Shown in pieces: positions 1-11,870 of a DNA stretch of 64,000 nt (its first letter is position 1; each line of letters begins with the position of its first letter). Source of the DNA: Todiramphus chloris collaris. Lineage: Eukaryota > Chordata > Aves > Coraciiformes > Alcedinidae. The position numbers and the translations under genes were made by a program. The stretch is taken from the NCBI GenBank assembly GCA_025345505.1, contig JANVCC010000021.1, positions 30,633,365-30,697,364 of the forward strand. The letters are read 5' to 3'. The notes under the pieces were generated by a model. The model was not told the DNA's origin and ran no database searches. It saw nothing but the letters and a program-made list of their open reading frames with translations.

Positions 1-1884
1 CTCGTGGGTTTTTTTTTGCTTGTTTTTGGTGGTTTTTTTTAACCACAAGTACTCTACCTATGACTCTCTGCAGAACACTTAATCACAGCTGAAAACTGTG
101 CTCTCTGTAAAGTGCATTATCAGAGACAGCAATGTGTATCAAAGAAAAGCCACTGGAGAAAGCCCGACATGCAATCAGTAAAATGCTAACTAGTTGTAGG
201 TATAAAGAAGAAATCTGTCTTCTGTTTAAGATATGTAAGTTTTCCAGATCTGTTTCTAGGGAAAAAAAAAATATTTTCCAAGTTGCTTATTTTTGTTCTT
301 CTTTTATTTAGGTTTATTTGTTGTTCATAATCATACTTATTTCTTATGTTGCTAATTGGGTTTTATTCCTGATAGTTAATATTGAATGATTTTTTTCATT
401 CTTTCTGAGAATTAGGCATTCTTTATTTCTGCTAGGCTTTTAGCCTTTTATTTTATTTTTTACTAAACCTTTTTCCATAATAGCATAAAAAGTTAACTAA
501 TTTTTAGTCTAAATTCTGTGAAGCATGAAGTTAGCAAATAAAGGTTCCTTTGAATGTATGATGCATCAAAAAAAAGTTATTTCAACTTCTAAAACATAAA
601 TTGTTGGTAATATAATTCAAGATATTAAAAAATTTGTATTCTGAAATAAGCATACGATGATGATCTTGTTACAGTCAATATTTTAGGGTAGGAGTTCAAT
701 AATGTCTAAGTTGTGTAAGGTTACTGGTGTCCTGTATTACTAAGCCTGTTATAAGGTTGTGCAAATAAAGCCCCCATGGAAGTAGAAAACTGAACAGTAA
801 TTGCATAGTACAATGAAATTTCCTCTCAAATTATTCATTAAATTTGCATGCAGGTATCAAAGACTAGAATGTACATTGCCTTCCTAGTCTGTTGGATTTT
901 TCTTTTTTCCTTTTCTTTTTTTTTTTTTTTCAATGAACATAAACCCTGCCTTTGTTATGGTGAAAGCCTATTCTCTTTTCTTCTTCACCAATATGGTATG
1001 TTCATAACAGATTTCATATCAAAGTCTCTATTATTAACAATCTTGTCTCATCATTCAGATGTAAATACAAACAAAACACAAAGCCAAACTGCATCCTGTC
1101 AGATTTGAGGGTTTTTTTGTTGTTTAAGTTTTTTTGAGTGATGGGGTTTTGATTTGTGGTTTGGTTTGTTTGTGTTTGTTTTGGTTTTTTTTTCTGACAG
1201 TGAAGAAAAACCCAGAGCTCTTATCAGCAAGAAATTCTTACTTGCAGTTGGTTTTAGGTCTCTAAGTACAGGCCTGTACTTCATCACAGTGTTTCCACAT
1301 GAAAGAAAAGGAAGCTATCCAAAGGTAATTAAAAAACAGGCAACCTATGAGAAAGTAATGATATCAAAATAGCTCATGCCCCAAGAGAGAGACTGTGGCT
1401 CCCAGGCTGACTCTGTGCTACAACCAGAGTGCAGTACTGGGATAAATTGCTTTCCTCCTCAGACTGTTCCTGTAAATATGAGAAGCTGTCCAACCTCCAC
1501 ATCCTATATCTTTACACTGAAGCATGCACCAACATAAAACAGGCCACTTTTTGTCTCACTAATCCTGCTATTAAAAGAAAGTTCAAATTTAGATGTTAAC
1601 TTTATTCATAGTCACTTTATACCCATTTGTTCTTGTACTAACATTTATCCTTTTACTGTAATCACTTGAAATTTTATTCTCTACTTTTTACTGCTGCCTT
1701 TTCAAGCTTCATTTTATCTGGTTTCACAGTGCTAGCTCTTGTAGCTGCTATTCCTAATGTAAGTTTTATAGTCCCCTAACCACCCAAGTCACCGTTCTCT
1801 GAGTCTTACAATTTTCTTTTTCTTTTTCTTACATGGAATAACAGCCTTATCATTAATATTCTACACTGTGATTCATGAACTGGG
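1..1884. other. Unannotated AT-rich intergenic DNA
   Basis: No coding signal. Holds T-rich runs (for example 915-931 and 1113-1192, the latter GT/T-rich). The short open frames here have no recognisable similarity and mostly cover the T-rich runs. Confidence 0.6.
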
Positions 1885-2779
1885 AGGTGCTTTTGACTCT
1901 CTCAAGAGATAAGAGGCCTTGCAGAGAGACTTATGTAGACTGGAGCACCGGGCAATGTTTCATAGAATGAAATTTAACAAGTTCAAAAGTTGGATTCTGC
2001 ACCTAGGACAGAGTAACTCCATGAACAGGTATAAACTGGGAGAGGAGTGGCTAGAGAGCAGTCCTGCAGAAAGGGATCTGGGGGTGCTTCTCAACAACAG
2101 GGTCAATATGTGTCAGCCATGTACCCTGGCAGCCAAAAGGGAAAACTGCATCCTGCGGTGCATTAAACAGAGTGTAACCATCTAGTCAAAAGAGGTGACT
2201 ATCCCACTGAATTTAGCATTGGTGTGGGCTCTTGTTAATTACTGTGTGTAGTTCTGGGTCCCACAATTTAGGAAGGATATGAAGGTACCTAAATGCATCC
2301 AGAGGAGGCCAACAAAGTGGGTGGAAGGGCTGGAAGGAATATCCCAAGAGGGGCATCTAAGGACTTTGGGCTTGTCTAGTTTGGAGAAAAAGAGGCTGAA
2401 GGGTAACCTCATTGCTCTCATGGAGAGGAGAGGGAGGTGCTCATTTCTTGTCCCTGGTATCCAGTAAGAAGATGTGTGTGAATGGTTCAAAGCTTCACTA
2501 GGGGAGGTTCAGACTGAACATTAAGAAGCATTTCTTTATCAAGATGGTGGTCAAACCCTGGACCAGGCTTCCTAGAGAGGTGGTCAATGCCCCAAGCCTG
2601 ACAGTGCTTAAGAGGCATTTGGACAATGCCTTTAATAACATGCTTTAACTTTTGGTCACCCCTGCATTGATCAGACAGTTGGACTAGATGATCACTGTAG
2701 GTTTCTTCGAACTGAAAACTATTCTATTCTGTTCTACTCTATTCTATTCCATTCTGTTCTATTCTATTCTATTCTTCTA
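1885..2779 (+). mobile_element. CR1 LINE 3' fragment, sense, 5'-truncated
   Basis: Carries the C-terminal part of the CR1 reverse transcriptase reading frame (about 1919-2185), with recognisable blocks such as MKFNKFKSWILHLGQ and AERDLGVLLNN. These match the same blocks in the longer copy at 18319-21890. The 3' UTR follows and ends at an ATTCT-type microsatellite (about 2720-2776), the usual CR1 3' end expanded. Stops and frameshifts show it is dead. Confidence 0.88.
2720..2776 (+). repeat. ATTCT microsatellite at CR1 3' end
   Basis: Imperfect pentamer array (ATTCT with ATTCC/GTTCT variants) grown from the CR1 3' terminal repeat. Confidence 0.85.
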
Positions 2780-3654
2780 ATTTGTATAATAATTATAATA
2801 TCTTCCTATTAGGAATACTTTGCATGACACATTTTAGACTTTCCCTTCACTTTTTTGACTTTCCCTTCAATTTTTCCATTTCTGCAGTAATTTGGCAGTG
2901 TACAGGTATTGTCATTGAAATAATATTCTATTTTATTTGATTGAGTAGAAACACACTCTATAAGTCCCTATGTACATGACCCCACTAAATTTTGTCCCAT
3001 TTGTATTACTTTTTTCTGGATGATGATCTCATTATTCCCTTGTGACATTCAGATCTGTCTGTGTACTAATGATGTCTCCCAACTCTGTGTCATGAGAAAA
3101 TTTTCTTAGAATGTTACTTTTTTTATATTACAGTCAGTCATAAAAATATTAAATGAGCTTGTTCTCAATACCGAATCTTTAAAAAATCCAACAGGAGCTT
3201 CCTTTAGATGCCTTTTACTCCTGAATTTATTGTCTTTTTTTTCAAGTTCTTTGTCTGCCTTATAACTTTTAATTAGCCCCAGTTCAACTAATAATTTTTT
3301 AAAGTTTCAGTAGAATTTTAAGTACAATAAGTACAATAAAAAGTATATTTATATTTAGAGGTTAGCTTGGTATGATAAGCTTAACTGGTTAGCAAAACTG
3401 TTGCAGATCTGCAGCATTTCTTGGTTTTCTGTATCAAATATACGGTATGTGAGTGTCTATGTTCAAAAATAATCCTCACAGAGAACTGAATTGTCCATCA
3501 TTTCTAGAATTTGGAACTATACAGCATGCTAAACCACTCCGAGGCTACAAAGATGCAGCAAAGCCCTTCACAGTGACACAAGGGACCATGGACATCTGTT
3601 GGAATAAAAGAAGTTTAAATTCTTTATTGCATTCACCAGTAAAGCATTAGTTTA
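2780..3654. other. Unannotated intergenic DNA
   Basis: AT-rich, no coding or repeat signal recognised apart from short T runs. Confidence 0.5.
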
Positions 3655-3815
3655 AGAACTTTTTTCACCATGAAGACAGTCAGGCAGTGGAACAAGCTGC
3701 CTTAAGAGATTGTGCAGTCTCCTCTGAGCTTTAAAAAATGTGAATTGATAAATTCTGAACAACCATAGGATAATGCAATCACAGGATTGATTGATCCCAT
3801 GATCTTTACTGGAAT
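3655..3815 (+). mobile_element. Old CR1-like 3' UTR fragment, sense
   Basis: Contains the diverged CR1 3' UTR phrase corresponding to 'gaagacagtcaggcagtgg aacaagctgcc...' and the closing 'ttgatcccatgatcttta' block. It is followed by a TA run and T run (3815-3841). More diverged than the other copies. Confidence 0.6.
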
Positions 3816-6800
3816 ATATATATATATATATTTTTTTTTTTGGTATGTTATCTAAACAATATAGTGAAGAACAGAAAACTGATTAGGGAGGTATACACAG
3901 AAAAAAACCCCAACAACTATTCCTAGTAGTGGCAGTTACTTGAAGGACTTGAAGTAAAAGATTTGTTGTGGTAAAGGTTGAAATAAATATTATTATTTTA
4001 AACATCTAAAACAGAAAGTTTAAAGTATATATGTTTATATAGTTTCTCTGTGTGGCATGGAAGAATACCAGGAGAATAATGATGTCCAGTAGGTGCTGAT
4101 AAAAAAATAAAAGCAAAAGATTGTGGGCTGGATAACAAAATAAGAAGAGTGTTAATATTAATGAGATAAAGTGGTATATAGACAATGCAACTAAGAGAAA
4201 TACTGCATGTACTCTAATGAGAAAATTGGATGTGGTCAGTAAGAAGTATCTAGCATTGCAAATTCCCTTTTCCACTAGGGGATCAGAAACTCATCACAAC
4301 CAGCACTTAATAGAACACGTCTAATTAATTAAGGTGTTGCTATTAATAGAATGTAGCTGTTATTCATAGCAGATAACTACTTGCACAGTGTATTCAATCA
4401 TCACAAAGTTCCCCACCCCTTCTCAGAGTCTCATAGTTACACAGCAGAGAGTCATACTGGTGCTCCAATGGCTTCTAGGTAGGTGTTCAAAAAGACACTC
4501 AAGGGTTTCTTTGTTTTATCAGCTGTATATAAGCATAATTCTGTTGTATTTGTCTGTATAGTGTAGACACTACGCTCTTCAACATGGTCTGAGTTATCCA
4601 GTTATCCAGTCTGTTGTTGATACCATCTTGTGCTGGTGGCCTTAAATAGATATGGCAGATTCATGGTATCCTGCATTTTTCAGTTCTTGCAGATTCCATA
4701 GGCTTGCTAGTCTTGGGAGACCTTCACATGGTGATGTGCTCCATGCCCCCCTCCCCACCAGCATGCATTTCTCCCTTCAAACAGATATTTTCTGGTATCC
4801 ATTTCTCTGTCTCACTCATAGGTACCTATACAGTTAACACTTTGACAAAAATAATCAAGAAGGAGCTTTTATGAAAATCTAAATCCAAGATATTTTAGTT
4901 TGCTAAAGCAAGTAACCTGGGCAATATATTGAATAAAACAGACACACAGGTAGAGGATCTGAAATGGAATATTATTTTACACCAGAAGAACTGGAGAAAC
5001 AAAGAGCTCAGAAAAGATGGAAGTATTGACCAATGTCTTTCTATGTTAATAATGTAATAAGCAGAAGAGAAATAATAATGTTTAGTAAATATAAGATAAA
5101 AAGTCTACCATTATTAGAAAGAGTATCTTTCCTTAATTTATCCTTAATCTATTTTTAACACACACTGTCTCTATCTGCCTCCCCTACAGTGTTACATTTG
5201 CTCTGCAGCATTTCTAAGAAGCACATGGCTTCCATTTGTCCATTTCAGTGCTCTGAGGATAGACAACAATGATGCTTAGCCCCTTCCTCCATTACTTCTC
5301 AAATTGCTAAGTACAGGGCATGAGTTGGAAATAATCTCTGTTCTTACAAATGCATTCTTGGCAGCCTCCACAGGGTAAACTCTGTGTAATCCTTCCTAAT
5401 GCATTTGATAAATATGAGATTGAACAAAGAGTCCTTTACAGGGGCAACCCTGTGAGGATAAACAGACTACAATGTGTTTAAAATATAGAGTATCTTGATT
5501 GTTGCCTAAACATCCATCCCACTTCCCTTCCATATGGGGCAAAGCTGCAGTCCCTGATAGAGTGTGGGATATGAATTAGCCAAGAGCTAGCAAATTCTGT
5601 TTTGCAAGAAGGACCAGTTTAGCACACGACTGACAAACAAGAAACTTCCTTATGCACTGTTTACCAGTATTAAGGCCTTTGTTAAAAAAGTATTTAGGAA
5701 AAGTGAAGAAATTAAAATATGAAAAATATCTGAGTGGGCATCTATTATCTACTTCTCATAATTTTTATTTCTAATTTAAAAGCATTTTATGAAAGTTGGT
5801 AAAGATACGTCCTTAACACTTGCTAGAATTCATATAAAATGTTATGAATGCTCTATAACAGGACTTTTCACTGAAATAAAAGGATACGAAGTTTTTAAAT
5901 TTTGTTTTAGTGAATATTATTAAACTTTTCACTAAATATTCATAGGAGCTTGAAATTAATATGAATTGTCTTTAATAAAATATTTTTCATGAAACCCAAG
6001 TTGGTAAATGCTTTCTATTGTTTTTGAATGAAACTGGCAAAGGGATTTACTTGATTTCAAATCTTATAGCATAGAACCAAAGGGGTGGTTCTTCTATAAT
6101 ATATACCGAAATGATTTTGTTATTAATCAGAAAGAATTAAGTTCTCATGTTTTAATATTAAATTGACTTTAAAAAAATTAAGAATAATGTATTTTCTCAT
6201 AAAAAATATTAGATATGGTACACTGGGTTTAGGTCCTATTCTGTTACTGCTGAACTAAAACAAAGTTTCTATAAAAGATTATGTAACAGAAAAAAAAGTC
6301 CCATAAAGTCAACTATTTAAGATATATAAGAATACCAGTAAATTAAAGAAGAGATGTAATTTTTCCATTTTCATGGGTTGGCATGTCTTTAGCTACAGAC
6401 TGATGTCAAAAGAAATATAAATCAATTCCCCTGTAATGTCTCATATTAAAAAATATGCAGTTGGAAGAGGAATGCTAAAAATTATTTTGCATTTTGTTAT
6501 TCTAAGAGTAATTGAGAATTCATTTTCGAGATGTATTTTGTTCAACATGCAACTTGAAGTGAAAGGAATTTATAACATGTTGTTACAGTCTATCAGACTT
6601 TACTAGACTATTTTCATTACAGAATGTTCTTTGATTTCTAATCCTAAAGTGACAGAATTCCATACTCAGAATAAATTTGCTCCAGATAATACCTTTTTAA
6701 ATAATGACAGAATTATTGAATCAATACCCCTATCTCACTTATTTGTGGGTTTTTTGGTTTTTTTTTAAATTTTCTTTTGATGGTTGATACTTTTTTCTAT

Positions 6801-8086
6801 GATAGTGCCTGTGAAACATGAAGGTATTGATAACTACATACCACCTGGCAATAAAAAGCCATAACACTAATATACCCATCGTTTAGGATGAGATTGGCGT
6901 ATACAAAACACTGTCATCACAGATAAATGTACAGTTTTACAAATTATATCACCTTGCTGTCTCCTGATGTAGACAGTGCAGTCCAGGAAGAAGGTCAGAG
7001 GGGTCAGTGCAGTGCTTGCAGCTGTATGGTGCACAATCAGGGGGCTGGGCTGTGCAGTTACTTCCGTGTCTTCTTCTGCAGTGCTATTGGTCTTGCCTTG
7101 GGTCCTGTCCTGTGCACCCCTGCAGTCTCTCTTCTTTCACAGACATCTGTCTTTCTTAATATCTCTGACAGCACCTTCTAAAGCATCTACAGGTGTCTCC
7201 CCAAGTGCCTCACCTCAACATATTTCCCCATGTACCATCCCAAAGTGCCCCTCCCTGATGTGTCTCTTGTGCCTCACAGCTGTCCGTCTTTCCTAAATAC
7301 ATATGAACCAGAGCAACTGGGGATCCTCCTGCCTGGCTGCAGTTTGGGGTGCAGTGGAATGTTTACAGCAGTGTAAAACCCAACTGGACCCTCAGGGCAC
7401 CTTACATCCAGGGCAGCTCCCAGCTACCTAAACCTGCCACTTAGGTCCAATATGTGGACATTTAGTATAATATCTACTTTTCTTTTTTCCTTCCCTCCTA
7501 CACTTTTCAGATCTCACTCTTTGTTGTTAAGGTTTAAGACTTTCTTAATGGACAATCTTTTTCATTGTGTCTACTGTATGTGAGTTATATACATTTTCCT
7601 CACAACAGGCAGGTTTGCTCTTTTTTTTTTTTTTTTTTTTTTTTCCACTTGTAAGCTGGCTACTTTCTGATCTGAAAAGGAAGGATTTGGGTTTTGATCT
7701 TTTTTTTCCTTCCAAACACATACATTGTCTTAAAGCACCAAATTTTCACTTTCTGAGACACTCTGAAGAAGTACTTTAGAGCAAATTGCCAGCAGCCATA
7801 GGTAAAACCAGGACAGAAGGCTGTGTATCGTTAAAGTTTCTAGTATCATTAACTATTTTGAAGATGCATAAGTTAAAGTCTTGGTTTTTTTCAGAGTTAA
7901 GATTGACCTGGACATATGCAGTGCTAAGTTACATCTTTTAATTTCTTAACTATATCAGATGATTCTTTTATATATATAGTTTATGTCTAAAATGTATTTA
8001 TTAAAAAAAGGAAAAGTGGAAAAGTCTTGTTAGGATTTATTTGAAGCATGCTACAATTTCTAGGTAGATTTTTTGGTATAATCTGT
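3816..8086. other. Intergenic DNA, mostly AT-rich, with one GC-richer patch
   Basis: (TA)n/T tract at about 3815-3841. A GC-richer patch at 6955-7440 stands out, with no recognised repeat family or convincing coding frame. T run at 7621-7644. Nothing else supported. Confidence 0.5.
7621..7644. repeat. Homopolymer T24
   Basis: Uninterrupted run of 24 T. Confidence 0.95.
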
Positions 8087-8608
8087 TGTCCTTGTTTCAG
8101 CTGGGACAGTTCATTTTCTTCACGGTAGCTTGTGCAGTGCTGTGTTTTGGATTTAGTGGGAGAACAGTGTTGATAACACACTGATGTTTCAGTTGTTGCT
8201 AAGTAGCACTTAAGTCAAAGATTTTTCAGTTTCTTGTGCTTTGCCTGATGTACAAGAAGAAGAGATGGAGCATGGCTAGGACAGATGACTGCAACTAGCC
8301 AAAGGGATATTCCATACCATAGGACATCATGCTCAGTGTGTAAAGAGGAGGAAGTTGGCCGGAAGGGGTGGATTGCTTCTCAGGCATTGGTCAGCAGGCT
8401 GTGAGCAATTGCACTGTGCATTAATTGTTTTCCTGGGTTTTATTTCTCCCTCTTTTTGATATCTTCCTTTTCATTACTATCATTATTATATTTTGCTTCT
8501 ATTATTAAACTATTCTTATCTCAACCCAAAAGTTTTACTTTATTTTTTCTACTCCAATTTCCCCCCCATTCCACTTGATGGTGTCTCTTAATGTAAACAA
8601 CCACCATA
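8087..8608 (+). mobile_element. ERVL-like LTR, + orientation, 3' end decayed
   Basis: Opens TGTCCTTGTTTCAGCTGGGA. It contains blocks typical of the abundant avian ERVL LTR: 'gctgtgttttggattta', 'gttgataacacactgatg', 'ccaaagggatattccatac' and 'atcatgctcagt'. A variant polyadenylation signal ATTAAA lies at 8504-8509, followed by 'ttatctcaaccca'. The expected TTAAACCACGACA-like end is damaged, so no target duplication can be read. No internal viral genes adjoin it, so it is a solo LTR. Confidence 0.78.
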
Positions 8609-9938
8609 TTGATGCATTTCTTGCTTACAATTTTATGAAGAACAAGCTCAAAGACAATGAAAACAAACCAAGCAGAGGTATCCTTTCTTGCTCCTGATGG
8701 TCGTTTCTATTCTTTTTCTATTGTGGCATCTGTTTTTCTTTTCTTTTTGATGTTCAGCTTATAGAACCTGTAAATGGCTGGCAGGTTCTTTTTACATCTG
8801 TTTAAGTTCCAGCTGGGGTTTTCTCTATGAGTTAGCTCAAGACCATGATGGAGAATAAACCTATGAAATATAAAGTGTTTTCTTAGCATTGGAGGCCTTC
8901 TTCTATAGAAGAAGGTTATGTATAAAGCCAATTGTATGGTCAATAAATATTCTATACCTGTCACAAAGTTTAAGAAGCTGTTACTGTTAGACAGAGTGTC
9001 ACAAGCATTGTACAAAGATGTTTGACTACATCTATTAAAGAAAAAATTAATTACGTGAAGTGTTTTTGTAATGCTTGTCTCTCTGTTTCTTGTCTTTCTG
9101 ACTCACCAAAGTTTCCTAGAGGCTTAAGACACATGAGCACATGGACTTTGTTTCATCTTTGTGTAAAACTAATAATTATATAATGAGGATTCAAGCTGTG
9201 AATTGAAGATGTTAACTTCACATATACAGAAGCTCATCAACACAAAAGAAAAAAGATTTGACAAATCCTCCCTACAGAATGACTATGACATTCTAGTTCT
9301 GAGGTTTTACTCTAAGTGAAAAAGTCAGAAAGACACCTAATTTTTAATTAGTTCTCCCCATTTGGGAGATCATCTGATTTTACTGGCAGAATTAGCAAGT
9401 GAAATCACAGAAGAGCTGCCATGTAAATGTCCCCTACCCCTAGGGCCTCAGTATATTAAATGAGTACAGTGTTAACCTGGAAACATTATTATTGATTTTA
9501 AATGAGAGCAGCTCTGAAACTTGGAGGAAATCATTACATTGAAATAATTATTTTGATGCCTTGATCACTGATAATGGAAATGAGACATGTGAATCTCTTT
9601 TATGCATTTCTGTCCTCCCATTTTGATAATTATAATAAATATTTCTAATTCATTCTAGACATATTTTATAGTGTTTTCTGACAAACAAGATGAACAACTT
9701 GCGGGATATATCAGAGAGAAAACAAGGCCACAAGTTTTTTCCTCTATGATTTTTATTTTATAACTTCTTTTTCTAATTTATACATACTGATATTTTAGTG
9801 AAACAATGTAGAAAAATATTCAGAGATTATGTTATTTTTTCAAGTACCATTTTTGTGCTAAATTCAACCATATTTCAGTGGCCAATATGTGACATTCAAG
9901 CTGATGACAAATAAAGAGCATTTCTGTTTTATGAGTAT
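8609..9938. other. Unannotated intergenic DNA
   Basis: AT-rich; no coding or repeat signal recognised. Confidence 0.5.
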
Positions 9939-10530
9939 TGACGTGCGGAAAACAAACTCTACAACCCGTAAAGGTTATAAAGCAGGTATGTTTATTACGG
10001 CGCCGGGTGCAAGGGGGATCATTCCTCCTAACTTGCACAATGAAGTGTCCATCGAGCAGGTATTTATTGCACCAAAGTATGCATATTTAAAAGAGTTAGT
10101 TACATATTCATGATATGGGGTTGGATTATTACAATCAGTTCCGGGAACTCATTATCATAGGCCTCCTCCCATTGGCCGTCTGGTGGTTGTGGGCAGGGGT
10201 CTTTGGGAGGAAGGCTCTCAGTCTTCCTCCAGGTGTACTTTTCACCTTTTGTCTCAGGATGCAGAGTTGTGATGAGTCAGAGATCACAAGACTGGGGGCG
10301 GGGGGGGCGAGTCAGGGATCACAAGACTGGGGGGGGGGCTTTTCTTTATTCCTCCCTGTCTTGGAGTAATCTTCCCTTATCTACAAGCCATGCAAGATGA
10401 GCTAAGGCCCATCAAGCTTGTCTCAAGGCCTCAGCATCCTGTCTCCTGTTTATCTCAGGATGCCCCAGGATAACAATGGTTGCTCAACTTGCTTTATTAC
10501 CTTTCAAGCAGAATACTGTCCCCCTCACTT
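9939..10530 (-). mobile_element. ERVK-like LTR, antisense orientation
   Basis: Read on the minus strand it has a CCAAT box (10153-10157 region, ATTGG on +). It then has CAATAAATACCTGC (about 10055-10069), a CGGCGCCG stretch, a second AATAAACATACCTGC block (9982-9997) and a TTTACGGGTTGTAGAG block. It ends ...TTTTCCGCACGTCA at 9939. This is the typical R-U5 of avian ERVK-type LTRs. A purine run on the minus strand near 10517-10530 (GTGAGGGGGAC) looks like a polypurine tract. If so, the LTR starts there and 10530-10743 is a scrap of internal sequence. No viral coding frame is intact. Confidence 0.65.
10272..10339 (+). repeat. G-rich tandem duplication inside the LTR
   Basis: Two adjacent copies of a unit of about 36 bases, each reading GAGTCAG(A/G)GATCACAAGACTG and then a long G run (5+8 and 10 G). 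The minus-strand LTR would carry these as C-rich U3 repeats. Confidence 0.8.
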
Positions 10531-10896
10531 CAGTATGGAAGCTCATTTACTGCAGAATTTACAATGCCTATCTAAATTATGCACCCTGAAGCCATACAGA
10601 CAGCTGTCCCATACTTAAAGCTCAGCCCTCCAAAAAGTTATTGAAAAAGTTTCAGTTTTGACTAGGCCTATAGAACTCTCAATCTTATTACACATCTGTT
10701 TGCTACATGAAAACAAACAATGCCTAGAAATAAGGAGAGATTTGAGTATCTATGCTTCTCAGCCCCTGTTACATGTATTGTACTGCTAAAAAGTCAAGAC
10801 AAAAGTCTTGCTTAAAAAGATTTAAGCATTTCCAGTTAAATATTAAGACAGAACCCTAGTTAGTGTAAAAAAATCAGCATTAATAATGTGATTTTT

Positions 10897-10924
10897 ATAT
10901 GTGTATACATATATATACACATAT
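10897..10924. repeat. Perfect inverted repeat, 11-bp arms
   Basis: ATATGTGTATA at 10897-10907 and its complement at 10914-10924, six-base loop. It lies in an alternating purine-pyrimidine stretch just beside a CR1 3' end. Confidence 0.8.
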
Positions 10925-10944
10925 GCATATAGATTCATACATAA

Positions 10945-11815
10945 CCACAGAATCATGGAACCGTTTAGGTTGGAAAAGACTTTTAGGATCATCAAATCCA
11001 ACTTAGCACTGGAAAATACACCACTAAACCATGTCCCTAAGTGGTACATATATCCATCTTTTTAATACCTCCAGGGATGCTGACTCCACCGCTTCCTGGG
11101 AAGCCCATTACAGTGCCTCACAACCCCTTCTGTGAAGAAATTTCTCCTAATGTCCAATGTAAACCTCCCCTGGCATAACTTGAGGACATCTCCTCTTGTT
11201 CTATTGTTTATTACTTGGGAAAAAAGACCAACACCCACCCCACTACGACCTCCTTTCAGGTATTTGTAGAAAGCAATAAGATCTTCTCTCAGCCTCCTTT
11301 CTCCATGTTAAACAACCCTAGTTCTCTCAGCTGCTCCTCAGAAGACTTATGCTCTAGACCCCTCACCAGCTTCATTGTTCTTCTCTGGAAATGCTCCAAC
11401 TTCTTAATGTGTTTTTTTCAGTGAGGGGCACAAAACCGAACACAGTATTTGAGGTGCGGTCTCATCAGTACTGACTACAGGGGTTGATCACTTCCCTCGA
11501 CCTGCTGGTCACACTATTTCTAATACAAGTCAGGATGCTGTTAGCGTTTCTGGCCACCTGGGCACATTGCTGGCTCATATTCAGTCAGCTATCAATCAAT
11601 ACCCCCAGGCCCTTTTCCACCAAGAAGCTTTACAGCCATGCTTCCCTGAGCCTGTAGCGTTGCATGGGGTTGTTGTGAAGCAAGTGCAGGGCACAGTACT
11701 TGGCTTTGTTGAACCTCATGACATTGTCCTTGGACCATTGAACCAGCCTGTCTTGATCCCTCTGTAAAACCTCTCTACCTTCAAGCAGATCAACATACTC
11801 ACCTAACTTGGGTGT
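10945..11815 (-). mobile_element. CR1 LINE 3' fragment, antisense
   Basis: 3' end at low coordinate (CACAGAATCATGGAACC). The 3' UTR and C-terminal reverse-transcriptase region follow in antisense, for example the 'cagtgcctcacaaccccttc' and 'agctgctcctcagaagactt' blocks. It is 5'-truncated near 11815 within the region encoding the part after the FADD motif. Not intact. Confidence 0.88.
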
Positions 11816-11820
11816 TGTAA

Positions 11821-11870
11821 GGAATCATAGAATTGTTTAGGTTGGAAAAGACCACTGAGTTCAGTAAGCT
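11821..11870 (-). mobile_element. Short CR1 3' end, antisense, abutting the previous copy
   Basis: GGAATCATAGAATTGTTTAG and the next 30 bases repeat the terminal 3' motif of CR1. This starts directly after the truncated 5' end of the copy at 10945-11815, so it is a second insertion only about 50 bp long. Confidence 0.75.
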
